A stretch of DNA of 19,536 nt from Bacillota bacterium (GTDB taxonomy: Bacteria; Bacillota; Clostridia; Acetivibrionales; DTU013): NCBI GenBank assembly GCA_023435925.1, contig JAEZLF010000241.1:1-19536 (forward strand). Reading direction: 5' to 3'. Below are positions 6,055 through 14,855 of this stretch, one piece after another (within the stretch, counting starts at the first letter, position 1; every line of letters begins with the position of its first letter). Made by a program: the position numbers and the translations under genes. The notes beneath the pieces are model-generated. The model worked only from the letters and a program-made list of their open reading frames with translations. It did no database searches and was not told where the DNA came from.

Positions 6055-8364
6055 TTATAGCTTTCCGAATACGTATTTGGTAAAGAAATAATTAAACCTT
6101 CCCATGTTCTGTTTGCTCTCATTCAAAAAACTGGTATAAAAATCGCAGAGCAGCTCTTTTTCTTTTTCACTGATTTCTTGAAGACTATAACGAGCTTTCA
6201 CAAAAATTTCAGTAATAACTTTAAATTTAACCGGGTCGAATAACAGCAAGGAATCGATACGTTCAGAATACTGAAATGGCGTTTCTCCAGGTTCTAAAGG
6301 AATCCCCTGCAATTTCAGCACCGAAATATAATACTCGTAAAGGTCCAGTATACAGTCTTTAGCAGGTAGATTCAGCAGTTTGTAAAGCCTATATCTGCTT
6401 CTTAGCATGTTGGATAGCAGCAATAGGGATATCAGCAACAGAATTGCCCCAATGAAAGCCACTATCATATATATTTCAGAGAAATTTTCCTGCGATTCAG
6501 CACCGTCATATGCAAAACCGGTGCCTTCACCCGCATACATTCTCATCATTTCCATATAATCTTCATATGCAGACGCATAGCCCTCTGCATATAGGGGACT
6601 TGAGATTTCAGTGGAATAGAAATTGGTGCGGAAGGGCGAAGTAGGCTCAAACGGCAACCATCCATAGCCCTCAAAGTAAATCTCCACCCAGGCATGCGCC
6701 TGCATATTGGTAACCAAATAGGTTGTCCTGTTGTCTTTTGTGGGCTCGGGTGGGAGCATATAACCTTCGACATATCTGGCAGGCAATCCGGCACATCTGG
6801 CAAGAATCGTCATGGCTGATGCATAATAGGAGCAGTAGCCTTCCTTCAGGTCAAAAAGAAAATAGTCAACAAAATCTCTGTTTCTGGGAGTGGAGCGGAC
6901 GTCGAGATTATATGGATAATTGGATGCAAGGTACTGCTCGATGGCTTTTGCTTTGTCATAGTTGTTCGATTTTGATGCGACAAGAGAAGCAGACAGATCC
7001 TTGATCCTTTGAGGAATATCTTGCGGTATCTGCAGATATTCATTGTATATTTGCGCACTGCTTTCCTCCAGTTCCGTAAATTCCTCATCCTTGTAAAGGC
7101 CTTTTCTGCTCTTTCGCATCGTTTCGGCAAATTCTTCTGTGCCGATTTTGGGGTTATACATCTTCAGTGTATATTTAAAGCCTTTTGATTGACGAATAGA
7201 ACCAGATAGATCTCCCGTATGGTTGATCAAACCTGTAAAACTATCCTTTCCGGGGCTGAACTGTGTTGTTTTTAAAGGAATAAATAAGGATTTCGTCTTT
7301 AAATTCATGAATGTCACAGATACTTCATTCACATCGAAATACTCTTCCAGAAAATCCTCTTTCCCGGTCAATAACTTCATCCCCTGCAGCATTTCCTCCG
7401 TATCTTTATAAACCGCACTAAAATCCTGTTCGATAACCGTATTTCCGGGTATGCTGTTTATCCAGGAAGAACCGGTGTAATGATCTTTTGTTATACCCTT
7501 CAGATAAATGTTTTGATTGGTAGATACTCTGAGTACATACGTCCTATCAAGCTTGACCCTCCCGCCTAAAATATTATTCCTGTCACCAAAACCGGAGGAA
7601 TTGGTGAGTGAAAAATAGTCAAACGCTTCATAATCAAAATTTCTACTAAAATAATTATACGCCGACACAATTTTCTGATCCAGCCATTTCCATTCAATCG
7701 GTTTATCACTTGCATGCATGGTAAAGGCTAGAATGATTATGAACACACATACCGGAAGTCCCCAAATCATAGCCATTCCCGATTTGACATAGTCATGCTC
7801 AGTTTTTCTCCCTTTCAAAATGGAAATGTGTTTCATATAAGCCATGAAGGTTACAAGAAGGTATAAATAGAATGGAATCATGCTGGAAAAGATTCTATAG
7901 GACCACTGAACAGTGAAAAGACCCATTCCGGCAGCTAATAACACATAAAATGAAAATCTTCTGATCATAAAGATATATGAAAAAGCTGACATTAATAGGC
8001 TCAGTACCATAACAGTAATGGTTTGGTATAATGGATCGGGAACTCCGGGATACTGAATAAAATCACCCAGCCAGTAAAAGTATCCGTCCAGAAAGAACAG
8101 AACATCCTTTATGCCGATACGAAAGGCAATATACAGTACTCCTGCCGATAAGGCGGAAACCAGTATTATGATGGTTGCGACAGTGGTCTTTCTGTTAAGG
8201 AAGCATCCAATGAGTGCTGTTACACAAAGTATGACAAGCAGTAATAATTTCATTGGATGATACGTCAGACACAGGGAAGAGGTCAGAGCATATACCAGGC
8301 TGAAGCTTGTAACAAATGCCAATAAAATGTCCGGAATTTTACCTGTCATGTTCTTAATCGTCAT
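6055..8364 (-). CDS. Membrane-anchored transglutaminase-like protein (TgpA/YebA type, DUF3488-like)
   Basis: The 769-aa protein starts with several hydrophobic membrane helices in about the first 220 residues. A long extracytoplasmic part follows, then a transglutaminase-core domain, one more helix (about residues 645-668) and a cytoplasmic tail resembling DUF4129. The putative catalytic residues are Cys511 in GYCSYYA, His557 in AHAWVEIY and Glu573 in LPFEPT, where the classical triad has Asp. The fold is that of cysteine peptidase/transglutaminase-type enzymes; the substrate is unknown. Its ribosome binding site (AGGAGGT on the minus strand) overlaps the stop codon of the DUF58 gene 15 nt upstream, so it is the third gene of that operon. 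Membrane location is clear; whether it is an active protease, a transglutaminase or inactive is not. Confidence 0.9.
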   Translation of the reverse strand: MTIKNMTGKIPDILLAFVTSFSLVYALTSSLCLTYHPMKLLLLVILCVTALIGCFLNRKTTVATIIILVSALSAGVLYIAFRIGIKDVLFFLDGYFYWLGDFIQYPGVPDPLYQTITVMVLSLLMSAFSYIFMIRRFSFYVLLAAGMGLFTVQWSYRIFSSMIPFYLYLLVTFMAYMKHISILKGRKTEHDYVKSGMAMIWGLPVCVFIIILAFTMHASDKPIEWKWLDQKIVSAYNYFSRNFDYEAFDYFSLTNSSGFGDRNNILGGRVKLDRTYVLRVSTNQNIYLKGITKDHYTGSSWINSIPGNTVIEQDFSAVYKDTEEMLQGMKLLTGKEDFLEEYFDVNEVSVTFMNLKTKSLFIPLKTTQFSPGKDSFTGLINHTGDLSGSIRQSKGFKYTLKMYNPKIGTEEFAETMRKSRKGLYKDEEFTELEESSAQIYNEYLQIPQDIPQRIKDLSASLVASKSNNYDKAKAIEQYLASNYPYNLDVRSTPRNRDFVDYFLFDLKEGYCSYYASAMTILARCAGLPARYVEGYMLPPEPTKDNRTTYLVTNMQAHAWVEIYFEGYGWLPFEPTSPFRTNFYSTEISSPLYAEGYASAYEDYMEMMRMYAGEGTGFAYDGAESQENFSEIYMIVAFIGAILLLISLLLLSNMLRSRYRLYKLLNLPAKDCILDLYEYYISVLKLQGIPLEPGETPFQYSERIDSLLLFDPVKFKVITEIFVKARYSLQEISEKEKELLCDFYTSFLNESKQNMGRFNYFFTKYVFGKL

Positions 8365-8379
8365 GGTTTCACCGACCTC

Positions 8380-9579
8380 CTAGCATTCAAGAATTTCCTT
8401 GATATTGTCGCTAATATTGATTTTATAGCTGTTCACACCAATTTCGGGCAGGAAGGATAAAATGTTTTGGGCCTCCATATTTTGTTCGCCTGTTATCTCT
8501 TCAGGTGATGTATAGACAAGGCTGACATCGGAACCGGTATTGCTTGTCTTATAAATCTGGTTATACAAATCGTAATCCAGATTTGAGGTAAATAGAATAA
8601 TGTTTGTTTTTATTAAAGTACTGCCTGAATAAATTTCAAGCAGGTCTTTCATCGGTATGGTTTCATTGAATTTAACCTTTGCCATCATTTCAAAAATGTC
8701 ATTGAACATCAAATGATTCTTTGCCTGCAGATTTGTCAGCTTTCCACTGTAAAACACCAGATTGACCGGTATCCAGTTGTAAAGACAAAAATACAGCACA
8801 GCAACAATGGACTCTATCACTTTATCTTCAAGAATGATGTTCTCACCATTTGTGTAAGGGTTTTTATGAAGATCGAGCAGCATTAATGTGCTGGTCTCTG
8901 AAGTACTTTGAAATTTCTTCACCATGATATCACGGGATTTGGCGGTTAGCTTCCAATGAATTCTTTTGAGACTGTCTCCGTACGAGTATTTTCTCACATC
9001 ACTGATTGTCGTCATGTCTTCATTCCTGTTATTCAGCATCGAATGGGACTCCGACATGAAGTCCGTTTTTAGAAGGAATTTTTCTAGATAAACAATCCGC
9101 GGATAAACGGTTACATATTTGGGTTCGAATACATTGTATTTAAAAGAAAAAAGGCCGAAGAAATCCTCAATTTCCACAGAATGAATTCCAATTTCATAGC
9201 TGCCCCTGTAGTTACACTGAAGCTCAATTGTATAGTTCTTTCCGCTATATGGCCGGAGAGAAAAGTTTTTTACCTGAAACTGATTCTCAAAGATGGTTTT
9301 CGCACCATGAAAGGATACTCTTATATAAGGATATATAAAGAAGTCTTCATTATTGATACTGAATATAAAATGAACCTTATCGCCCTTTGTGACGAATTTT
9401 TTGTCAAGCTCCTGACCGTACTTAAAGCGCAGAAGTATAATGAAGGTATAGACCAGTGATATTATTGGCAGGAGGATTATGGAATAAAGCAGCATATAAG
9501 GCACCTTGCCGCCGTTGAAATATGCAAATACCAGTGCCGCAGCAAAGAGGCACAGATAAAGAATTCTACTTTGTTTCAT
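8380..9579 (-). CDS. DUF58 domain protein, two N-terminal membrane helices
   Basis: A 399-aa membrane-linked protein with two hydrophobic segments (about residues 5-20 and 27-50). An Ig-like/beta-rich middle part precedes the DUF58 signature VRKYSYGDSLKRIHWK, with Trp at 209. The C-terminal half looks like a von Willebrand A-type fold. DUF58 proteins are commonly encoded beside MoxR ATPases and transglutaminase-like membrane proteins, as here. They are thought to work with them in assembling or maturing a complex at the membrane, but the biochemistry is undefined. The ATG overlaps the end of the moxR gene by 14 nt, indicating coupled translation. No truncation seen. Confidence 0.92.
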   Translation of the reverse strand: MKQSRILYLCLFAAALVFAYFNGGKVPYMLLYSIILLPIISLVYTFIILLRFKYGQELDKKFVTKGDKVHFIFSINNEDFFIYPYIRVSFHGAKTIFENQFQVKNFSLRPYSGKNYTIELQCNYRGSYEIGIHSVEIEDFFGLFSFKYNVFEPKYVTVYPRIVYLEKFLLKTDFMSESHSMLNNRNEDMTTISDVRKYSYGDSLKRIHWKLTAKSRDIMVKKFQSTSETSTLMLLDLHKNPYTNGENIILEDKVIESIVAVLYFCLYNWIPVNLVFYSGKLTNLQAKNHLMFNDIFEMMAKVKFNETIPMKDLLEIYSGSTLIKTNIILFTSNLDYDLYNQIYKTSNTGSDVSLVYTSPEEITGEQNMEAQNILSFLPEIGVNSYKINISDNIKEILEC

Positions 9580-10522
9580 GAGGACTCACCACCGGAACAT
9601 TTATTCTTCCTACAATGGAGTTCAATATTTCCTCAGGGTTAATTTTCTTCAGTTTTGCTTCCTGCTTCAGCATGAGTCTGTGAGAAAGCACAGGAATAAC
9701 CATTTTTTTAATATCATCCGGAAGGACGTAATCCCTTTCATTATAATAAGCCCATGCCTGGGAAGCTCTGAAAAGGGATAGGGAACCTCTGGGACTGGAG
9801 CCCAGTGTCACATCCTGATGCTTTCTTGTCTGGCTGACAATTTCTACGATATAATTGCTGAGGGTGCGGTCCAGATGAACATTTTTGATTTCCTCCTGCA
9901 AACTGATGATGTCACTGCTTTCTGCCACAGGCAGTAGTTTTTCGAGGGGACTGGTGTATTGGAACTTGGAGAGGATATAGCTTTCCTCTGCATTTGTGGG
10001 ATAACCGATGGAAATCTTCATAAGAAACCGGTCAATTTGCGCCTCGGGAAGGGGATAGGTTCCAAGGTACTCAACAGGGTTCTGGGTTGCCAGTACCATA
10101 AAGGGCTTTGGTACCTTATATGTCACACCGTCAACAGTAACCTGATTTTCCTCCATGACCTCAAGAAGACTTGCCTGTGTTTTAGGGGAAGTTCGGTTGA
10201 TTTCATCGGCGAGAATAATCTGACTCATGATAGCTCCCGGCCGGTATTCAAACTCGCAGGTCTTCTGGTTGTATATAGAAAAGCCGGTGATATCGGATGG
10301 CAGTACATCCGGTGTGAATTGAATCCTTCGGAAGCTGGCGTTGACAGACTTTGCCAGAGCTGATACAAGGCTGGTCTTGCCGACTCCGGGTACGTCTTCA
10401 ATTAGAACATGTCCATTGCAAATGAGAGAGATTACCGCAAGCTCTATGGCATAGCGCTTTCCCACGATGACGTTTTCAACATTGTCAATGATGTTTCTCA
10501 GAATCCTCACAGAATCATTCAT
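9566..10522 (-). CDS. MoxR-family AAA+ ATPase
   Basis: A cytoplasmic AAA+ ATPase of the MoxR group, thought to act as a chaperone for vWA-domain partners such as the adjacent DUF58 protein. The 318 aa contain Walker A GVGKT (46-50), Walker B LADEINR (DE at 106-107), the sensor LATQNP and the arginine-finger region EAQIDRF. The start at 10522 was chosen because AGAGGGA (complement of 10531-10537) lies eight bases upstream. The longer option at 10543 adds seven residues but has no clear ribosome binding site. It is first in the moxR-DUF58-transglutaminase operon. No convincing minus-strand promoter was found between it and cinA. Confidence 0.94.
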   Translation of the reverse strand: MNDSVRILRNIIDNVENVIVGKRYAIELAVISLICNGHVLIEDVPGVGKTSLVSALAKSVNASFRRIQFTPDVLPSDITGFSIYNQKTCEFEYRPGAIMSQIILADEINRTSPKTQASLLEVMEENQVTVDGVTYKVPKPFMVLATQNPVEYLGTYPLPEAQIDRFLMKISIGYPTNAEESYILSKFQYTSPLEKLLPVAESSDIISLQEEIKNVHLDRTLSNYIVEIVSQTRKHQDVTLGSSPRGSLSLFRASQAWAYYNERDYVLPDDIKKMVIPVLSHRLMLKQEAKLKKINPEEILNSIVGRINVPVVSPHETK

Positions 10523-10530
10523 AATCTGTA

Positions 10531-10537
10531 TCCCTCT
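10531..10537 (-). promoter_or_regulatory. Ribosome binding site deciding the moxR start
   Basis: On the minus strand this reads AGAGGGA, eight bases before the ATG at 10522. It lies downstream of the alternative ATG at 10543, so it can only serve the shorter form. Confidence 0.6.
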
Positions 10538-10640
10538 ATTCATTAAATTCTTAATTTAATATTACTGTAAAAGGCAGTTAGAAAGAAGTAGGTTTTTTAA
10601 GGTCAATTGGCGTCTTTTTTTATTTTTTATTATCGCTGTG

Positions 10641-10670
10641 TTTACATTGGAAAGAAGCTATTGATATAAT
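10641..10670 (+). promoter_or_regulatory. Sigma-A promoter of cinA
   Basis: TTTACA (10641-10646) and TATAAT (10665-10670) are separated by 18 nt, matching the housekeeping consensus at 11 of 12 positions. A T-rich tract (10614-10629) lies just upstream and may act as an UP-like element. It is placed to transcribe cinA and possibly murJ. Confidence 0.75.
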
Positions 10671-10696
10671 AGGAGAGATGGTTTGTTGATAATCGA

Positions 10697-10703
10697 AGGA
10701 GAT
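10697..10703 (+). promoter_or_regulatory. Ribosome binding site deciding the cinA start
   Basis: AGGAGAT overlaps the first candidate ATG (10702) and is properly placed for the second (10714), favouring the shorter protein. Confidence 0.6.
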
Positions 10704-10713
10704 GAAGATCGAT

Positions 10714-11955
10714 ATGAAGGCTGAGATTTTGGCTGTTGGAACAGAGTTACTTATGGGGCAGATTGCCAATACTAATGCACAATATATTTCCTCAAGACTG
10801 CCCAGTGTGGGCATTGGCGTGTATTATCACGATGTGGTGGGAGACAATCCGGAAAGACTGAAAAAATGTCTTGAACTGGCTCTTTCACGGTCCGATGTCA
10901 TCATTTTGACTGGGGGTCTGGGACCGACGCAGGATGATTTGACGAAAGAAACAGTGGCAGCCTTTGTGAATAGAAAACTAGTGCTGGACCAGGAGAGCCT
11001 GGACAAGATGCAGGCATTTTTTATAGCACGTAACAGGACGATGACTCACAATAATATCAAACAGGCCTATTTACCTGAGAATAGTATCATTATACGCAAT
11101 AAAAACGGTACAGCTCCGGGGTGTATCATAGAAGAAGGTGATCAAGTCATTATCATGCTTCCCGGTCCGCCGTCGGAAATGAGACCGATGTTTGACGAGA
11201 CGGTTATACCCTATTTTGCAGCCAAATCAGAGTTCAGGCTGGAATCCAGATTTTTAAGGGTTTTTGGAATCGGCGAATCCTTATTGGAGGATATGCTGCT
11301 GGACCTGATTGATACACAAACAAATCCGACCATTGCACCTTATGCAAAAGATGGAGAAGTTACACTGCGGATCACTGCAAAGTATGATAAGAATGTTTTA
11401 ACGGAAGACATTATTACCCCTGTCGAGAATGAAATCCGGCACAGATTGGGCGATGCCGTATATAGCAATGAAAACCTGAATCTGGATGAGGTAGCAGTAA
11501 AGCTGCTTCTGAAAAGCGGAAAAACACTTGCAGTCGCAGAATCCTGCACAGGTGGAATGCTTGCAGCCAAGCTTACTGAGAATCCCGGAATATCTGCTGT
11601 ATTTGACAGGTGTATTGTGACCTACAGCAATCGTTCCAAGGTAGAAGAGCTGGGGGTGAAGCAGGAAACTCTTGATCAATACGGCGCTGTCAGCGAACAG
11701 ACAGCAGGAGAGATGGCGGAAGGAATCAGAAGGGTATCCTCTGCAGATATCGGGATGTCTGTTACCGGTATTGCCGGCCCGGACGGAGGAACTCCGGAAA
11801 AACCAGTCGGCACCATTTATATTGCACTATCTCATGAAAGCGGTACAGAAGTTAAGAAACTTGAATTGTGGGGTAACAGAAGCAGAATCAGAAAAGTAAC
11901 CTGCCTGTATGCCTTTGATATGTTAAGAAAATATTTATCCGCTCAAATTGGATAA
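10714..11955 (+). CDS. cinA: CinA-like protein (NMN/nicotinamide-nucleotide amidase family)
   Basis: A two-domain CinA of 413 aa. The N-terminal part (about residues 1-170) is a MoaB/Mog-like domain with ILAVGTELLMGQI at the start and the TGGLGPTQDDLT motif. The C-terminal part is the CinA amidohydrolase domain with AESCTGG (Ser277-Cys278-Thr279-Gly-Gly) and TGIAGPDGGTPEKPVGT. Members hydrolyse nicotinamide mononucleotide (pyridine-nucleotide salvage), and some have ADP-ribose pyrophosphatase activity. The historical link is to competence. The start at 10714 fits the family N-terminus (MKAEILAVGTE) and lies about ten bases after AGGAGAT (10697-10703). The ATG at 10702 lies inside that ribosome binding site. 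murJ follows after 20 nt. Confidence 0.95.
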   Translation: MKAEILAVGTELLMGQIANTNAQYISSRLPSVGIGVYYHDVVGDNPERLKKCLELALSRSDVIILTGGLGPTQDDLTKETVAAFVNRKLVLDQESLDKMQAFFIARNRTMTHNNIKQAYLPENSIIIRNKNGTAPGCIIEEGDQVIIMLPGPPSEMRPMFDETVIPYFAAKSEFRLESRFLRVFGIGESLLEDMLLDLIDTQTNPTIAPYAKDGEVTLRITAKYDKNVLTEDIITPVENEIRHRLGDAVYSNENLNLDEVAVKLLLKSGKTLAVAESCTGGMLAAKLTENPGISAVFDRCIVTYSNRSKVEELGVKQETLDQYGAVSEQTAGEMAEGIRRVSSADIGMSVTGIAGPDGGTPEKPVGTIYIALSHESGTEVKKLELWGNRSRIRKVTCLYAFDMLRKYLSAQIG

Positions 11956-11975
11956 AAATCCAGGGAGGCTGTGAT

Positions 11976-13577
11976 TTGAGCAATCTGAAAAGTAGCAGAA
12001 TGGCTACTGCAGCAGTTGTTGTGATGTCTTCCATGGTGTTAAGCAGGTTTACCGGTTTTATCAGGGAAACCATGCTTTCGTGGAAGGTGGGCCTTAGCTG
12101 GGTCCAAGATGCGTATGTTGCCGCATTCACTGTTCCTGATCTGATGTATATGCTGCTGGTAGGTGGGACAATATCCGCAGCACTTGTACCTTTTTTATCG
12201 GGCAGCATTGAAAAGGGAGAGGAAGCAGAGGGGTGGAAAGCTGCGAGTTCATTCATTAATACAGTCTTTATCGGGATGATTCTGATTTGTGTACTTGGTA
12301 TTCTGTTTGCACCTCAGATCATACCCGTTGTAGCTCCGGGATTTTCACAACAGAGCACGCAAACAAGAGAGCTGGCGGTCATTCTTATGCGGATATTGTT
12401 TCCGTCGGTTTCTTTTATCATGCTGGCCGGTATCTGCAACGGTGTCCTGAATTCAAACAGGAAATTTGCTGCCGCGGCATTTGGACCATCCTTTTATAAT
12501 ATCGGATGCGGGCTCAGTATCTATCTTTTTGCCGATACAAATCCGGAAAGCATGATAAAGGTTGCGATTGGGGTAGCTGTCAGCGCCATGCTCTACTTTC
12601 TGATGCAGCTAATCTTTGTTTTTCCGGATATCAGACGATACAAACCGGTGATAGACTTCAAAGATACGGGGTTTCACATGCTTTTCCTGCAAGCGGTTCC
12701 CTCTCTGTTGTCTTCTTCTGTTACACAGCTCAATGTCATCATTTCCACAGCTTTTGTCAGCCTATCAACGATTGAAGGCAGTCTGGCTGCATTCAGAAAT
12801 GCAAATACGACCTGGCAGCTTCCTTATGGCATTTTTGCCATGGGCATCGGCACGGCAATGCTGCCATCCTTGTCTGGAAAATACGCAACTGGAGAATATG
12901 AGGACTACAAGAAGCTGATGATGAAATCTCTGACTTCTGTTCTTTTTCTCTCTGTTCCGTCTGCCCTGGCTTTTATCCTTTTGAGAGAGCCGTTAGTACG
13001 GGCGATTTTTATATGGGGAGGGAGGTTTAACGAGGAGAATGTATCCCTTGTTGCCACAATACTGGCTTTTTTTTCAGCAGCGATGATCAGCCAATCCATT
13101 GTCGCCATACTGAACCGTGCATTTTATGCGAGGCTCGATACAAAGACACCTCTTATGACAGGGATTGGTTCAATACTGATGAACCTCTGCCTGGGGTTGA
13201 TATTCCACTGCTTTACGGATCTTGGAGCTGCAGGGATGGCTTTGTCTTATTCCATTATAAGCACGGTAAATTCTATAGTATTAATGATTCTTTTGCATAT
13301 CAAAATGAATGGTATCCATGCCGCTAAGCTGATAGAATTTTTCAGATGTGCAGTTCCATCGGTATTGACCATGGGTGTCGCTTTGGTTATACTTGAGCTA
13401 TTGCCGGTCCGGCTTGATACGAAAATATCCCAGTTGGCGTATCTCGCCTTGGAGATCATGACGGGAGCATCCGTATATATAATAATGATGCTTGTGATGA
13501 AGTCGGAGGAAGCTTTGTATTTTTACGGTGTGTTAAAACAGCGGTTTAATAGAAAAAAACCATTGAATAACGCATAA
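11976..13577 (+). CDS. murJ: Lipid II flippase MurJ (MviN family)
   Basis: A polytopic membrane protein of 533 aa in the MurJ/MviN group of the MOP exporter superfamily, which moves lipid II across the cytoplasmic membrane for peptidoglycan synthesis. The N-terminus (SRFTGFIRETMLSWKVG, then DAYVAAFTVPDLMYMLLVGGTISAALVP) is the family signature. Hydrophobic segments run the full length, consistent with about 14 helices. The start is TTG, with GGGAGG (11963-11968) seven bases upstream; no in-frame ATG is equally well placed. It follows cinA by 20 nt and probably shares its promoter. The C-terminus is basic. Gram-positive genomes often carry several MviN paralogues, so a role for this copy in other polysaccharide export cannot be excluded. 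Confidence 0.92.
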   Translation: MSNLKSSRMATAAVVVMSSMVLSRFTGFIRETMLSWKVGLSWVQDAYVAAFTVPDLMYMLLVGGTISAALVPFLSGSIEKGEEAEGWKAASSFINTVFIGMILICVLGILFAPQIIPVVAPGFSQQSTQTRELAVILMRILFPSVSFIMLAGICNGVLNSNRKFAAAAFGPSFYNIGCGLSIYLFADTNPESMIKVAIGVAVSAMLYFLMQLIFVFPDIRRYKPVIDFKDTGFHMLFLQAVPSLLSSSVTQLNVIISTAFVSLSTIEGSLAAFRNANTTWQLPYGIFAMGIGTAMLPSLSGKYATGEYEDYKKLMMKSLTSVLFLSVPSALAFILLREPLVRAIFIWGGRFNEENVSLVATILAFFSAAMISQSIVAILNRAFYARLDTKTPLMTGIGSILMNLCLGLIFHCFTDLGAAGMALSYSIISTVNSIVLMILLHIKMNGIHAAKLIEFFRCAVPSVLTMGVALVILELLPVRLDTKISQLAYLALEIMTGASVYIIMMLVMKSEEALYFYGVLKQRFNRKKPLNNA

Positions 13578-13632
13578 GTACGTGGATTAAGAAACTTATT
13601 AAAAACAAATGTAAAATTATGTTATTTTATTG

Positions 13633-13661
13633 TTGACTCTTTCTTGGAAATGATATATAAT
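13633..13661 (+). promoter_or_regulatory. Sigma-A promoter of recA
   Basis: TTGACT (13633-13638) and TATAAT (13656-13661) with a 17-nt spacer, 11 of 12 consensus positions. The LexA box begins seven bases after the -10 element, at the expected transcription start. Confidence 0.88.
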
Positions 13662-13668
13662 TTTATTA

Positions 13669-13682
13669 AGAACAAACGTTCG
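13669..13682 (+). promoter_or_regulatory. LexA (SOS) operator before recA
   Basis: The sequence AGAACAAACGTTCG fits the Gram-positive LexA/DinR consensus CGAACRNRYGTTYG with one mismatch at the first base. Its position over the likely transcription start means bound LexA would block recA transcription until DNA damage. This is a sequence match combined with known Firmicute SOS control. Confidence 0.87.
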
Positions 13683-13692
13683 TTATTTACAC

Positions 13693-13700
13693 AAGGAGGT
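13693..13700 (+). promoter_or_regulatory. Ribosome binding site deciding the recA start
   Basis: AAGGAGGT, nine bases before the ATG at 13710. The longer open frame from 13644 would begin inside the promoter and can be excluded. Confidence 0.85.
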
Positions 13701-13709
13701 CTGCTGGAG

Positions 13710-14768
13710 ATGATAGAGAAAAAAAAGGCGCTGGAGATGGCACTGGGTCAGATTGAGAAACAGTTTGGAAAAGGTGCAGTGATGAAGCTGGGCGAGAATG
13801 CACATATGAACGTAGAAGTAATCCCTACAGGATCCATCGGTCTTGATATTGCATTAGGTGTCGGCGGAGTGCCGAGAGGAAGGATAGTTGAAATTTACGG
13901 GCCGGAATCTTCGGGTAAAACTACCGTTGCACTGCATATTATAGCCGAAGCGCAGAAAGCTGGGGGAGATGCTGCATTCATCGATGCCGAGCATGCACTT
14001 GACCCCAATTATGCGAAAAAGCTCGGTGTTGACATAGACAATCTCATCGTTTCACAGCCTGATACAGGAGAGCAAGCGCTGGAAATTGCTGAAGCACTCG
14101 TAAGAAGTGGTGCCATTGATGTTATCGTTGTAGACTCCGTAGCTGCTCTTGTACCAAAAGCTGAAATCGATGGCGAAATGGGTGACTCTCATGTAGGCCT
14201 GCAGGCCAGGCTGATGTCCCAAGCCCTGAGAAAGCTGGCAGGCGTTGTCAGCAAATCCAAGACAACAGCTATATTCATCAACCAGCTGAGAGAAAAAGTT
14301 GGGATCATGTTTGGAAATCCCGAGGTCACTCCGGGTGGAAGAGCTCTTAAGTTCTATTCCACGGTACGGCTTGATGTCAGAAGGGTAGAGACACTCAAGC
14401 AGGGCACTGAAATGATCGGAAACAGAACGAGAGTAAAGGTTGTAAAAAATAAAATTGCACCTCCATTTAAAGAAGCTGAGTTTGATATTATGTACGGTGA
14501 AGGAATATCGAAGGAAGGCAGTATACTGGATGTCGGTGTCAATCTTGATATTGTGAATAAAAGCGGTTCATGGTTCTCCTACAACGGTCAGAGAATCGGT
14601 CAGGGAAGAGACAACGTAAAGAATTTTCTGAAGGAGAATCCTGACATAGCAAAGGAAATAGACAAGAAGATCAGAGAGAACTATAGTCAGGCTTTTGCTA
14701 ACAGTCCCGGTTCGCCTGTAGCAGATCTTGATGACGATGAAATCGGTAGTGAGATAGATATTGAATAA
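13710..14768 (+). CDS. recA: Recombinase RecA
   Basis: The strand-exchange ATPase and LexA co-protease activator. From the ATG at 13710 the protein has 352 aa, the standard size. Walker A GPESSGKT is at residues 64-71 and the Walker B strand VIVVDS ends in Asp142. The INQLREKVGIMFGNPEVTPGG region (L2) is intact, and the C-terminus ends in the usual acidic tail (DLDDDEIGSEIDIE). The upstream part of the open frame (from 13644) overlaps the promoter and is not translated. A dedicated promoter, LexA operator and strong ribosome binding site lie directly upstream. recX follows after 87 nt and is likely co-transcribed. Confidence 0.99.
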   Translation: MIEKKKALEMALGQIEKQFGKGAVMKLGENAHMNVEVIPTGSIGLDIALGVGGVPRGRIVEIYGPESSGKTTVALHIIAEAQKAGGDAAFIDAEHALDPNYAKKLGVDIDNLIVSQPDTGEQALEIAEALVRSGAIDVIVVDSVAALVPKAEIDGEMGDSHVGLQARLMSQALRKLAGVVSKSKTTAIFINQLREKVGIMFGNPEVTPGGRALKFYSTVRLDVRRVETLKQGTEMIGNRTRVKVVKNKIAPPFKEAEFDIMYGEGISKEGSILDVGVNLDIVNKSGSWFSYNGQRIGQGRDNVKNFLKENPDIAKEIDKKIRENYSQAFANSPGSPVADLDDDEIGSEIDIE

Positions 14769-14855
14769 ACAGGATTTTAGATATAGCAGGTACTGGAAAT
14801 ATACGGTTATTGGGTAAGTTTATTGACCGGTTTATGCTTGTGAGGTGGTGAAGTA

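Noticed and set aside
13644..13709. Longer N-terminus for RecA
   Set aside because: It would start between the -35 and -10 elements of the recA promoter; the 352-aa form has the strong ribosome binding site and standard length.
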